Source of the DNA: Chitinophagaceae bacterium
GTDB taxonomy: Bacteria > Bacteroidota > Bacteroidia > Chitinophagales > Chitinophagaceae
NCBI GenBank assembly: GCA_025924755.1
Contig: JAICHT010000040.1
Coordinates: forward strand, 1 to 16,378
DNA: 16,378 nucleotides
Direction of reading: 5' to 3'
The first letter of the stretch is position 1. Each line of letters opens with the position of its first letter. Below the pieces are notes generated by a model. It saw only the letters and a program-made list of their open reading frames with translations. It had not been told where the DNA came from and searched no databases. Shown here one piece after another: positions 1 through 6,814 of the stretch. The translations under genes and the position numbers were made by a program.

Positions 1-696
1 ATCCATATTGATATTAGCAAGCTTCCAGTTATTCTCTGCATCCAGTAATGATAGTTGCGTATTGGAGGCCTGAAGTTCTGCCTTCAAGAGATCGTTACGT
101 GCCAGCACGCCATTTTGTTCCAGGTTGGTAAACTCCTTTACCCGTTGCTGCGCCTGGTTCACACTTTCGGTAACCAGGTTCACGGCGGCTTTGGATTTAT
201 ATAAATTATTATAGGCGTTGATGGTATTTAATATCACATCTTCCCGGTCGTTTTCCACATCCAGCTTATAGGCCTGCTCCAAGTATTTTGCCGATTCGAT
301 TCCGTATTTTATACGCAAACCGGAATAAATAGGAAGTGAAGCATTGACCATGCCATATGCGGCCTGGGAGATTTTACCACCGCTGTTGGCAGTATCAGTT
401 CCGGCACCACCATTGCTGTTTGTCTTCACCTTTAAATTTACATTGGGGCTATTAAGCCGCATGTACGACCCGGAAGCCTTTACATCCGGCAACTTTCGTT
501 GCACGGCTTCCTTTACAGCAGCTGTGGCCTCTTCCACTCTTGCACCGCTGCCTTTTAATTGTTTACTATTCTTCAGGCTCAGATCAATAGCTTCCTTTAA
601 AGATAAATTTTTTGAATTTTGTGCAAAGGATGACATACCGCTCAACAAACACACGATAAAGCCTGCCGCTAACATCCACGATGATTTACGCTTCAT
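1..696 (-). CDS. TolC-family outer membrane efflux protein, N-terminal part (3' end outside window)
   Basis: The first 232 codons of a TolC-like protein are visible; the reading frame is open to the window edge. The start ATG is at 694-696. A signal peptide is clear: basic residues KRK, a hydrophobic run, then SSFAQ at about residues 22-26. The mature part opens with LSLKEAIDLSLKNS, the usual start of an OEP repeat. It continues through PDVKASGSY, ASLPIYSGLRIKYGIESAK and the helical stretch AYNNLYKSKAAVNLVTESV, ending in NGVLARNDLLKAELQ, all typical of outer-membrane efflux ducts. Such proteins form the trimeric exit channel of tripartite pumps or type I exporters. The start lies inside the 3' end of the tetR gene (11-base overlap), so the two are co-transcribed and probably translationally coupled. 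A periplasmic adaptor and an RND or ABC pump gene would be expected just beyond the left edge (inference). Confidence 0.93.
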   Translation of the reverse strand, partial: MKRKSSWMLAAGFIVCLLSGMSSFAQNSKNLSLKEAIDLSLKNSKQLKGSGARVEEATAAVKEAVQRKLPDVKASGSYMRLNSPNVNLKVKTNSNGGAGTDTANSGGKISQAAYGMVNASLPIYSGLRIKYGIESAKYLEQAYKLDVENDREDVILNTINAYNNLYKSKAAVNLVTESVNQAQQRVKEFTNLEQNGVLARNDLLKAELQASNTQLSLLDAENNWKLANINMD

Positions 697-1315
697 AACT
701 TAATATTGCTTTAAATAAAACTTTGATATGGTTAGTTAAATTCGTTTTTATAGATTCATGGAAATCTTTACCAGATGGGGTTTTCGTATTATTATAATAC
801 TTGTAAAATTCCTGGTTCATAAGAGTTTGCATGATGACGCCGGTCATGGTATTCATGGTTAATACCACATCCACATTCTTTTTAAACTCACCTTTCTTCT
901 GCCCTTCTTTTATTAATTCTGCCATATAATCCGCATTTTGCTTTTTCAACTCTAATAGCAGCTTTGATATTTCAGGGTTTTTATTCAATAACTGCTCACA
1001 AAGCATCACTTTATAAAACTGTTGACGTTCCACTGCTTTTTGAACGTGATCGTTAATCAATACCTCAATCTTTTGAAAAGGTGTCAGCTCCGTATTTTTC
1101 AATAAGCTTTCAATGCGTAACTTGATATGGGAGGTGCGTTCTTCAAAAAGCGCCTGCATCAGTTTTTCCTTTGATCCGAAGTAATAGGAAATCATGGCAA
1201 TGTTTATGCCCGCTTCTTCCGCTATATCCCGTATGGAGGTGCCATCGTACCCTTTATTTGCAAATAGCTTTTCAGCCGTAAGTAGAATTTGATTTTGCTT
1301 CTCACTGTAACTCAT
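686..1315 (-). CDS. TetR/AcrR-family transcriptional regulator
   Basis: This is a 209-residue TetR-type repressor of normal length. The N-terminal DNA-binding domain is clear: ILLTAEKLFANKGYDGTSI, then the helix-turn-helix IRDIAEEAGINIAMISYYFGSKEKL at about residues 28-52. The C-terminal ligand-binding part is helical and not specific enough to name an inducer. An in-frame ATG exists upstream at 1345. I chose the ATG at 1313-1315 because MSYSEKQNQ is a normal TetR N-terminus and the upstream start lies inside the predicted promoter, before any transcript could begin. The gene overlaps the downstream TolC-like gene by 11 bases. Its promoter carries inverted repeats. Both facts fit a self-repressing regulator of an efflux operon; the drug or stress sensed is unknown. 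Confidence 0.93.
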   Translation of the reverse strand: MSYSEKQNQILLTAEKLFANKGYDGTSIRDIAEEAGINIAMISYYFGSKEKLMQALFEERTSHIKLRIESLLKNTELTPFQKIEVLINDHVQKAVERQQFYKVMLCEQLLNKNPEISKLLLELKKQNADYMAELIKEGQKKGEFKKNVDVVLTMNTMTGVIMQTLMNQEFYKYYNNTKTPSGKDFHESIKTNLTNHIKVLFKAILSYEA

Positions 1316-1332
1316 ACTAAAAAATTCGGGGG

Positions 1333-1363
1333 CAAAATTAAACAATTGTTTGATTTAAACAAA
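1333..1363 (-). promoter_or_regulatory. Promoter of the tetR-tolC operon (Bacteroidota consensus)
   Basis: Read on the minus strand, TTTG (plus-strand 1360-1363) is followed by 19 bases and then TAATTTTG (plus-strand 1333-1340). This matches the Bacteroidota primary-sigma consensus, TTTG at -33 and TAnnTTTG at -7, at the usual spacing. It predicts a transcript starting near 1326-1328 with a leader of about 12 bases before the ATG at 1315, so it also supports that start codon. Confidence 0.75.
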
Positions 1364-1370
1364 CGTTTAA
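1340..1370. promoter_or_regulatory. Inverted-repeat operator candidates for the TetR regulator
   Basis: Three dyad elements overlap here. AAACAATTGTTT (1340-1351) is a perfect 12-base palindrome. GTTTG-N7-CAAAC occupies 1348-1364. TTAAAC-N4-GTTTAA occupies 1355-1370. They cover the -33 element and the spacer of the tetR promoter, so a bound repressor would block polymerase. AT-rich dyads with AAAC/GTTT half-sites are usual TetR-family operators. Which dyad is the real site cannot be decided from sequence. Occupancy might also affect the divergent kinase gene. Confidence 0.6.
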
Positions 1371-1397
1371 TTAATAAATTTTTTCTTCGGCTCCTGA

Positions 1398-1423
1398 TTA
1401 ACCTTTAGTTAACTTGCCTTAAC
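1398..1423 (+). promoter_or_regulatory. Three TTAAC direct repeats, candidate response-regulator binding site
   Basis: TTAAC occurs at 1398-1402, 1409-1413 and 1419-1423, with start-to-start spacings of 11 and 10 bases, about one helical turn. OmpR/PhoB-type regulators bind as head-to-tail dimers to direct repeats with this period. The site lies 48 bases upstream of the kinase start, so autoregulation by the response regulator at 2741 is the simplest reading. Binding is inferred, not shown. Confidence 0.45.
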
Positions 1424-1446
1424 AAAAAGAATTTAGGAAGTACTGC

Positions 1447-1454
1447 TACTTTAC
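1447..1454 (+). promoter_or_regulatory. Possible -7 element of the kinase/regulator operon
   Basis: TACTTTAC resembles the Bacteroidota -7 motif TAnnTTTG but lacks the final G. No TTG stands about 19-20 bases upstream at -33. The TTAAC repeats end 23 bases before it. A weak promoter with a missing -33 box next to direct repeats would fit activation by the response regulator. The match is short and may be chance. Confidence 0.25.
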
Positions 1455-1470
1455 AGCTAATAAAATAAGT

Positions 1471-2739
1471 TTGAAGCTCAAATCGGTTCAGCTAGGCGTT
1501 TTTATCAGCACGATCATTATTGGTATCATTGTGCTGACACAGGTATATTGGTTGCGTAAAGTATATTTACTGGAACAAAGGGAGTTTGATTTCCGTATTG
1601 TAAGGGTAATTAAAAGCCTGTATGATGAACTGCATTTATCGAAAGATCCTTCGCTGAACCTAAGAGAACTGATTACCCATCCCGAAACCAATGTATATAC
1701 TGCGGCAGTAACCAACTGGCAAAAGCCCGATTCTATTGGCGACCTGATAGCAGACCGTATGGAAGATTTTGACGTTTTTACCGACTGCCATGTAAACTTA
1801 TACGATAGTAAAAGGAAGGTCATTTTTTTTGAAACCTATATTCACTCCGCTACCAGTGTACACAAAAGCAGCCATCCCTTACCCGGTAATTTTATTTTTC
1901 CTTCTTATAATGCCATCATACTGTATTTTCCAAACAGGGATAAATTTATCATTTCCAATATCATCTTCTGGATTATTGCCAGCATCATTTTACTGGGTGT
2001 TTTAATATGGCTCGGAGCCAGTATATTTTATCTTCAAAAACAAAAATCGCTTAACGAAGTACAAAGAGATTTTGTAAATAATTTTACGCACGAATTTAAA
2101 ACGCCGCTTAGCATCATATCGCTGGCAGCAGAATCTATACAAAAGCCATCTTCTAAAGGCAACCCGGACAAAGTAGAGCGGTATGCCAATATGGTGGCGT
2201 TTCAAAGCCGGTACCTGCAAAACCAGATAGACCGCCTGCTGCGTTATTCCTTTTCAGAAGATTCTCAGTTGCAGCTTATCCAGGAATCTATTGATATGCA
2301 CCTGCTGATAAAAGAAGCAATTGAAAGCCTGCAACCATTGATTGAAGAAAAAAAAGCATCCGTTTTACTGGAGTTGAACGCTACCAATGCCATCTTATCG
2401 GCCGATAAAGATTACCTGTTTATTGTGCTCATAAACCTTATTGAAAATGCATTGAAGTATGCCATCAACCCCAAAGTAATCATCGCTACTGTTAATAAAG
2501 GAAAGCAGTTATTGATATCCGTAAAAGATAACGGCGAGGGTATCGAAAAAAAATATATTTCTAAAATATTTAAAAAATTCTTCAGGGTTACAAAAGGCGA
2601 TATTCACTCGGCCAAAGGTTTTGGAATTGGCTTAAGCTTTGTAAAAAAGATTGTCGACAGCCATCATGGCGAAATTAAAGTAGAGAGTATCAAGGGAATT
2701 GGAAGTATTTTTACGATAGCCCTTCATCAAAACGGGTGA
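1471..2739 (+). CDS. Membrane-bound sensor histidine kinase
   Basis: This is a 422-residue two-component sensor. A first membrane helix (about residues 8-27) and a second (about 161-186) enclose a periplasmic sensor region of about 130 residues that matches no domain I recognise. The cytoplasmic part has the H-box FVNNFTHEFKTPLS with phospho-acceptor His207, the N-box NLIENALKYA (Asn322/Asn326), the G1 box DNGEGI (353-358) and the G2 box GFGIGL (383-388). It is therefore a complete HisKA/HATPase kinase. The start codon is TTG at 1471: the frame is open back to a stop at 1420-1422 but contains no ATG, and the first residues (MKLKSVQLGVF) lead directly into the first helix. The response regulator starts one base after its stop codon. 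The signal is unknown; neighbouring genes suggest envelope or lipid stress (inference). Confidence 0.95.
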   Translation: MKLKSVQLGVFISTIIIGIIVLTQVYWLRKVYLLEQREFDFRIVRVIKSLYDELHLSKDPSLNLRELITHPETNVYTAAVTNWQKPDSIGDLIADRMEDFDVFTDCHVNLYDSKRKVIFFETYIHSATSVHKSSHPLPGNFIFPSYNAIILYFPNRDKFIISNIIFWIIASIILLGVLIWLGASIFYLQKQKSLNEVQRDFVNNFTHEFKTPLSIISLAAESIQKPSSKGNPDKVERYANMVAFQSRYLQNQIDRLLRYSFSEDSQLQLIQESIDMHLLIKEAIESLQPLIEEKKASVLLELNATNAILSADKDYLFIVLINLIENALKYAINPKVIIATVNKGKQLLISVKDNGEGIEKKYISKIFKKFFRVTKGDIHSAKGFGIGLSFVKKIVDSHHGEIKVESIKGIGSIFTIALHQNG

Positions 2740-2740
2740 C

Positions 2741-3433
2741 ATGGAAAAAAAGATACAAGTATTGCTGGCCGAAGATGATCTGCAACTCGGTTTTTTAATT
2801 AAGGAAAATTTGGAGGAAGAAGGATATGAAGTAATAAACTGTCCTGATGGCAACAGTGCGTGGGAATATTTTCAAAAAAGGCAGCCGGACATTTGTCTTT
2901 TGGATGTAAATATGCCTTACCGGGACGGCTTTTCGCTAGCAAAAAAAATGCGGCAAAAAAATGTGGTGGTACCGATCATCTTCCTTACTGCCAAAACCAT
3001 GGAAGAGGATAAAATAAAAGGCTTTGAAAACGGGGGTGATGACTTTTTGGTAAAGCCATTCAGTATGAAAGAATTACTGCTGCGAATGCAGGTGTTTCTA
3101 CGGCGCAATAAAATGCTGATGCCGGAAGCTAAAAAAGAATTTCGTTTAGGAAAGCTGAAATTTTACCCCGATGATATGCGACTTGTAAACGACGATACGG
3201 TGATACCACTTACCCAGCGGGAGGCACAGCTGCTCAGCTTTTTTTGCAGCCATCCCAACAGCGCCCTAAAACGGGAAGATATTTTAACCCATGTATGGGG
3301 CAAGAACGATTATTTTTTAGGAAGAAGTATGGATGTATTTATTACCAAACTACGAAAGCATTTAAAATCAGAACCCAATGTTTCCATAGAAACCGTTCAT
3401 AATGTGGGGCTGAGGCTCAACCTGCCGCAATAG
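2741..3433 (+). CDS. OmpR/PhoB-family response regulator
   Basis: This is a 230-residue DNA-binding response regulator. The receiver domain (about 5-118) has the acidic pair Asp12/Asp13 after VLLAE, the phosphorylated Asp55 in LLDVNMP, Thr83 in FLTAK and Lys105 in LVKPF, so every residue needed for phosphotransfer is present. The C-terminal winged-helix domain (about 130-228) contains LTQREAQLLSFFCSHPN, REDILTHVWG and the recognition-helix region GRSMDVFITKLRKHL, followed by the wing IETVHNVGLRL. It is translated immediately after the kinase (one-base gap) and is its evident partner. Its stop codon faces the stop of the virJ-like gene with one base between them. TTAAC repeats upstream of the kinase are the best candidate target in this window. 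Confidence 0.96.
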   Translation: MEKKIQVLLAEDDLQLGFLIKENLEEEGYEVINCPDGNSAWEYFQKRQPDICLLDVNMPYRDGFSLAKKMRQKNVVVPIIFLTAKTMEEDKIKGFENGGDDFLVKPFSMKELLLRMQVFLRRNKMLMPEAKKEFRLGKLKFYPDDMRLVNDDTVIPLTQREAQLLSFFCSHPNSALKREDILTHVWGKNDYFLGRSMDVFITKLRKHLKSEPNVSIETVHNVGLRLNLPQ

Positions 3434-3434
3434 C

Positions 3435-4103
3435 TTATTGTATTTTTTGCAACAGCCGGTTGCACAAATCGTTCGTATCACTATCATAGTGGTGGCCGCC
3501 TGGCAAAATTAGCACCTGCTTATTTTTTACCGTAACCCGGTCCAGAGGAAATTCTTTTTCATCATTACCAAAAACCAGTAAAAAAGGCTTAGGCAGTTTA
3601 TTCATTTCGGATATAGTGCTTACTGCCCGTTTATTGCTAAAGCCAAACATATCGCTTACATGGATTTCAAAATCGGTGGAAGGTGATGGAGATAAAAGAA
3701 TCAGTTGTGCCACTTTTTTCTGCAACTCTTTATCAAGCTTATTAAAAATAAACGGCAGCACATCTGCTCCAAAAGAATATCCCATTATTATACATTCTTT
3801 ATGTGTGTCTTTGCCTATATATTGATTGATCAGGCTGCCGATATCCTTCGCTGCCTGCTGCGGATCTTTCTTTTTCCAAAAATAACTTCGGGCATCCAAA
3901 GCCACAGCCGTATAGCCTTTTGAAGAAAAATCCTGCATCAGCGACGTAGAGAATTTGTTCATGCCACCATCGCCGCTAATATAAATAAGTACCGGCCTGT
4001 TGGCACCGGGTGCATTAAATATTTGTATTGGCAAATCAATCACTTGGCTAAATACATGGGTATATATAAAAATAAAAAAGGGTAATATGGATAATTTTTT
4101 CAT
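3435..4103 (-). CDS. AcvB/VirJ-family periplasmic serine hydrolase (probable aminoacyl-phosphatidylglycerol hydrolase)
   Basis: The 222-residue protein has a signal peptide (about 1-19, ending VFSQ) and an alpha/beta-hydrolase fold of the VirJ type. The family signature YISGDGG is at 41-47, the nucleophile motif GYSFGAD at 108-114 gives Ser110, the probable acid Asp181 lies in FGNDEKE, and the catalytic His204 or His205 lies in PGGHHYD. VirJ is the single-domain form; AcvB is a longer relative. In Agrobacterium and Rhizobium, AcvB (also AtvA) hydrolyses lysyl-phosphatidylglycerol in the periplasm, and its gene is paired with the synthase gene lpiA. Here the start codon lies two bases after the stop of an mprF gene, the same pairing, which supports the assignment. 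A generic periplasmic esterase is the alternative. I infer that it reverses or limits MprF action. Confidence 0.87.
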   Translation of the reverse strand: MKKLSILPFFIFIYTHVFSQVIDLPIQIFNAPGANRPVLIYISGDGGMNKFSTSLMQDFSSKGYTAVALDARSYFWKKKDPQQAAKDIGSLINQYIGKDTHKECIIMGYSFGADVLPFIFNKLDKELQKKVAQLILLSPSPSTDFEIHVSDMFGFSNKRAVSTISEMNKLPKPFLLVFGNDEKEFPLDRVTVKNKQVLILPGGHHYDSDTNDLCNRLLQKIQ

Positions 4104-4105
4104 AG

Positions 4106-6700
4106 CTACTTTAACAACTTAGACTGCATGACTTTATTGAGTGCTATCGGCAATTGTATTAAATCGAAATCATTTTCGTAAATGAGATATTTGTTTAACC
4201 AAAAGGAAGCATATTTTTCTTTAAACTCTCTTAGACCTGCATAATGCCTGAAACGTTTAATCTTTTCATAGGCGTATTGCATTAACCTTTCTGCCGTATT
4301 GCTAGGTTGTTCTATGCCGGTCATGGGTACCAGCCCAAGGTTTAAATAAAGTAACCGGCGCTCTTTTGCATATTTTACCAGTTCAATAATCAAGGCGTCC
4401 ATACAGCCGCCCGGAGCGTCAGCCGTTTTCCGTATCATGTCATACGTACATTCATCCGGGGCAAAGTCGGGGATGATATTTAAAAAAGCTTTTAATCCGC
4501 CTTCCGCATCACGGATAATAATAACATCATGTTCTTTAACTTCTTCGGGGATAAACATACCCTGCGAAAAAACCATTTCTTTTTTATCATAATTCACCAA
4601 CCATTCATCCGAAACTTTTTTTAATTCGCCAAGCAGCGAATTATCAAGCGGGGCTTTGCACACCTGCGTTTGAAATCCTTTTTTCTGCAAACTGTTCAAG
4701 CCGTTTCTTAATGATTTTTTATCCCTGCCTTCCAAAGTGAAACTTTCAATTTCCAATACGGCCTCCTGCCCTATTAATAACTTATTTTTTTTTAGGTGCT
4801 GAAAGTAAGATACGCTGCTTTCATCTACCCGGTAAAAAGCAGTTTTTAATCCCATCTTCCGGCAATGTTTATCAAATTCTTCCAGTACAGCTATTTTATC
4901 TTCGCCTGCACAAACCGGCTCCTCCAATACAATAGCAAAGCCATTGGCAATACTATATGCAATAAAGGCTTCATACTCGTCGGAGAAAAACAATAATTTA
5001 TCGGGATACGTTTTAAAATAATCTACCGGCGAATTGCCATATCGTTCTACCAGGTCGTCCGCTCTTTCTTTGGTATATTCCCTTGGATGCCGACTTCGCA
5101 AAAATGGTTTTGCCAATACTACAATAAACGTACTCCAGGCTATTACGCCGAGCACATGCATCCACAAAACAAATTCTTTACCAAAGCGGGTAAGCGGTTC
5201 CAGGTCGCCCTCGTACATCAGCAGAGAATTTTCTGCCGATAGCTGAAAGGACTGCCACGCAGAAAACGAAGTTCCAAAATGCTGACGATGTATGGTGTAA
5301 AACCCAATAAAGCCAAATAACAATACGGCTGCAAACGCCAATAAAACTGTAGTAAAATTAAACCGAACTATTTGCTGGTGCCCTCTCAACCGGTATTGCT
5401 TTGCGGTTATTATCAATATAATTAACACCGACGCCGCCAGTATGGCTTCTTCGTAATCAAGGGCTTTAAAGATATTACCCACTAGCGACAATGCAGAAAA
5501 AGTAACGGCCATTACCCAGGCGCTTCTATGTCCTTTTATCAGCAGGGCTGATATGAGCAATAATACAAAACCAATAACCAACACAGCTACATTAGAGGCC
5601 CGGATAGATTCTACCGGCAAAAACTCCCGCAATAATTTTAAACGAAAAGCAATAGGAGGCGTTAATACCGAAAGTATATTAACGATGCCCAATGTAAAAA
5701 CAAGAAAGGTAGGAAACAGGCGTACAAAAATGTGACGTCCCTTCCATGCAAAAGAAAAAATACCTGCAAACAAAGGCAGCCAGAATTCAAACAAACGGTA
5801 AAGGACAGTGATACCTAAAGCATCTACAGCCGAATATCCAAACCGGCTTAAAATATACACCATTGAAAACTCCACCGCACCAAGGCCCCTTAAAAAAGGA
5901 GACACGATCATTAGCAATACCGAAATGATATAGGCCATGGCACTGGCTACGAAGGAAGCCGGCAGCCCCAAAGCCTTGGCTGCTATAAATATATGAGCAA
6001 TACCACAAACCTCCACGCCGATGGAAAGCAATACCGTTAGCCAGAACTTTGGCCTGGATATATCGGCAGCAAAGATTTCCTTTAACGGGTTAATGATTTG
6101 GGGAAACTTTTGAAGCAGGTATTGATAAGGTCTTCCTTTTTTCTTAAAGATCCAAAAAACGCCTCCGGCCACCAATAATATTAAAAACAGCCACATGATA
6201 CTTTGTTGTGCCGAGGCAAAGCGGTTGGCAGTAAAAAATGAATATATTATTAGTGGAACGCCTACAATAAAAACGCTTAGTAATCCTACAAAGGCATAAA
6301 TACCCGATGCCTGGTGCGACTGCATTTTGGATATGCCGCTTTTGCTTAAACTAATGGGTGCATATGTAAGCGAACTGATACCACCGGCCGGTAAAAAAAC
6401 ACTCAAAAAATTACGCTTCAAAAAAAGTTCAATAGCATACCACCAGGAGAGCCGGCTGCCAATAGCTAAAAAACTGGTTACATACATGCCTGCCTGTAAT
6501 AAAATATAAAGCCCTGTAACGATAACACCTGCGACTACCCATGCCGGAATGGCGGCGTGCAGGTGCGGCAATAGTGAAGCCAGTTCTCCTCTTTCGGCAC
6601 GGAAAAAGAAAAGCCCCAATAGTAATAAAAGAACCGCCAGTATTTCCTTCCAATAGCTTTTGCCCGTTTTCTGTAGTGTAATTAATAATTGCTTGATCAT
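4106..6700 (-). CDS. mprF: MprF: aminoacyl-phosphatidylglycerol synthase and flippase
   Basis: The protein has 864 residues, close to the usual full MprF length. The first 535 or so are hydrophobic, with many membrane helices, and form the flippase part (for example FLPAGGISSLTYAPISLSKSG and SPFLRGLGAVEFS). The C-terminal cytosolic DUF2156/GNAT-like synthase domain (about 550-860) has GRDKKSLRNGLNSLQKKGF, YDMIRKTADAPGGCMDALII, LNLGLVPMTGI and the final FKEKYASFWLNKYLIYEND, all MprF hallmarks. The enzyme transfers an amino acid from charged tRNA, usually lysine, to phosphatidylglycerol and moves the product to the outer leaflet. This lowers negative surface charge and protects against cationic peptides. 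The amino acid used here cannot be read from sequence. The start is ATG at 6698-6700; an in-frame GTG two codons upstream (6704-6706) is possible. The virJ-like gene follows after two bases. The MFS exporter gene is divergent. Confidence 0.95.
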   Translation of the reverse strand: MIKQLLITLQKTGKSYWKEILAVLLLLLGLFFFRAERGELASLLPHLHAAIPAWVVAGVIVTGLYILLQAGMYVTSFLAIGSRLSWWYAIELFLKRNFLSVFLPAGGISSLTYAPISLSKSGISKMQSHQASGIYAFVGLLSVFIVGVPLIIYSFFTANRFASAQQSIMWLFLILLVAGGVFWIFKKKGRPYQYLLQKFPQIINPLKEIFAADISRPKFWLTVLLSIGVEVCGIAHIFIAAKALGLPASFVASAMAYIISVLLMIVSPFLRGLGAVEFSMVYILSRFGYSAVDALGITVLYRLFEFWLPLFAGIFSFAWKGRHIFVRLFPTFLVFTLGIVNILSVLTPPIAFRLKLLREFLPVESIRASNVAVLVIGFVLLLISALLIKGHRSAWVMAVTFSALSLVGNIFKALDYEEAILAASVLIILIITAKQYRLRGHQQIVRFNFTTVLLAFAAVLLFGFIGFYTIHRQHFGTSFSAWQSFQLSAENSLLMYEGDLEPLTRFGKEFVLWMHVLGVIAWSTFIVVLAKPFLRSRHPREYTKERADDLVERYGNSPVDYFKTYPDKLLFFSDEYEAFIAYSIANGFAIVLEEPVCAGEDKIAVLEEFDKHCRKMGLKTAFYRVDESSVSYFQHLKKNKLLIGQEAVLEIESFTLEGRDKKSLRNGLNSLQKKGFQTQVCKAPLDNSLLGELKKVSDEWLVNYDKKEMVFSQGMFIPEEVKEHDVIIIRDAEGGLKAFLNIIPDFAPDECTYDMIRKTADAPGGCMDALIIELVKYAKERRLLYLNLGLVPMTGIEQPSNTAERLMQYAYEKIKRFRHYAGLREFKEKYASFWLNKYLIYENDFDLIQLPIALNKVMQSKLLK

Positions 6701-6708
6701 GTTCACGC

Positions 6709-6722
6709 CTGCAAAGTTGCAG
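6709..6722. promoter_or_regulatory. Inverted repeat at the mprF start, possible operator or promoter
   Basis: CTGCAA-AG-TTGCAG is a perfect 6-base inverted repeat with a 2-base centre, just upstream of the mprF start codons. On the minus strand it contains CAACTTTG, one base from the TAnnTTTG -7 motif, with a TTG 23 bases further upstream (a slightly long spacer). It could be an operator over the promoter of mprF. If so, the transcript would have almost no leader. The evidence is weak. Confidence 0.25.
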
Positions 6723-6814
6723 AATATTATAGGTTATCCCTTCAATAATTCTTTCTTGGCTGAAATCTTGATAGTAACTTGATTTTAATTACTATATACA
6801 GCTGAAGCGATTTT

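Noticed and set aside
344..703. Plus-strand 119-codon open frame across the TolC-like gene
   Set aside because: It is a shadow of the minus-strand TolC reading frame, which has a signal peptide and family motifs.
1316..1345. Upstream ATG at 1345 as the tetR start, adding ten residues
   Set aside because: It lies within the predicted operator and upstream of the -7 box, and the added residues (FNFAPEFFS) do not look like a TetR N-terminus.
3448..3464. Hairpin TGCAAC-AGCCG-GTTGCA as a terminator for the regulator or virJ-like gene
   Set aside because: The six-base stem is inside virJ coding sequence and is not followed by a T run in either direction: the plus strand continues CAAATC, and the minus strand continues with an A run.
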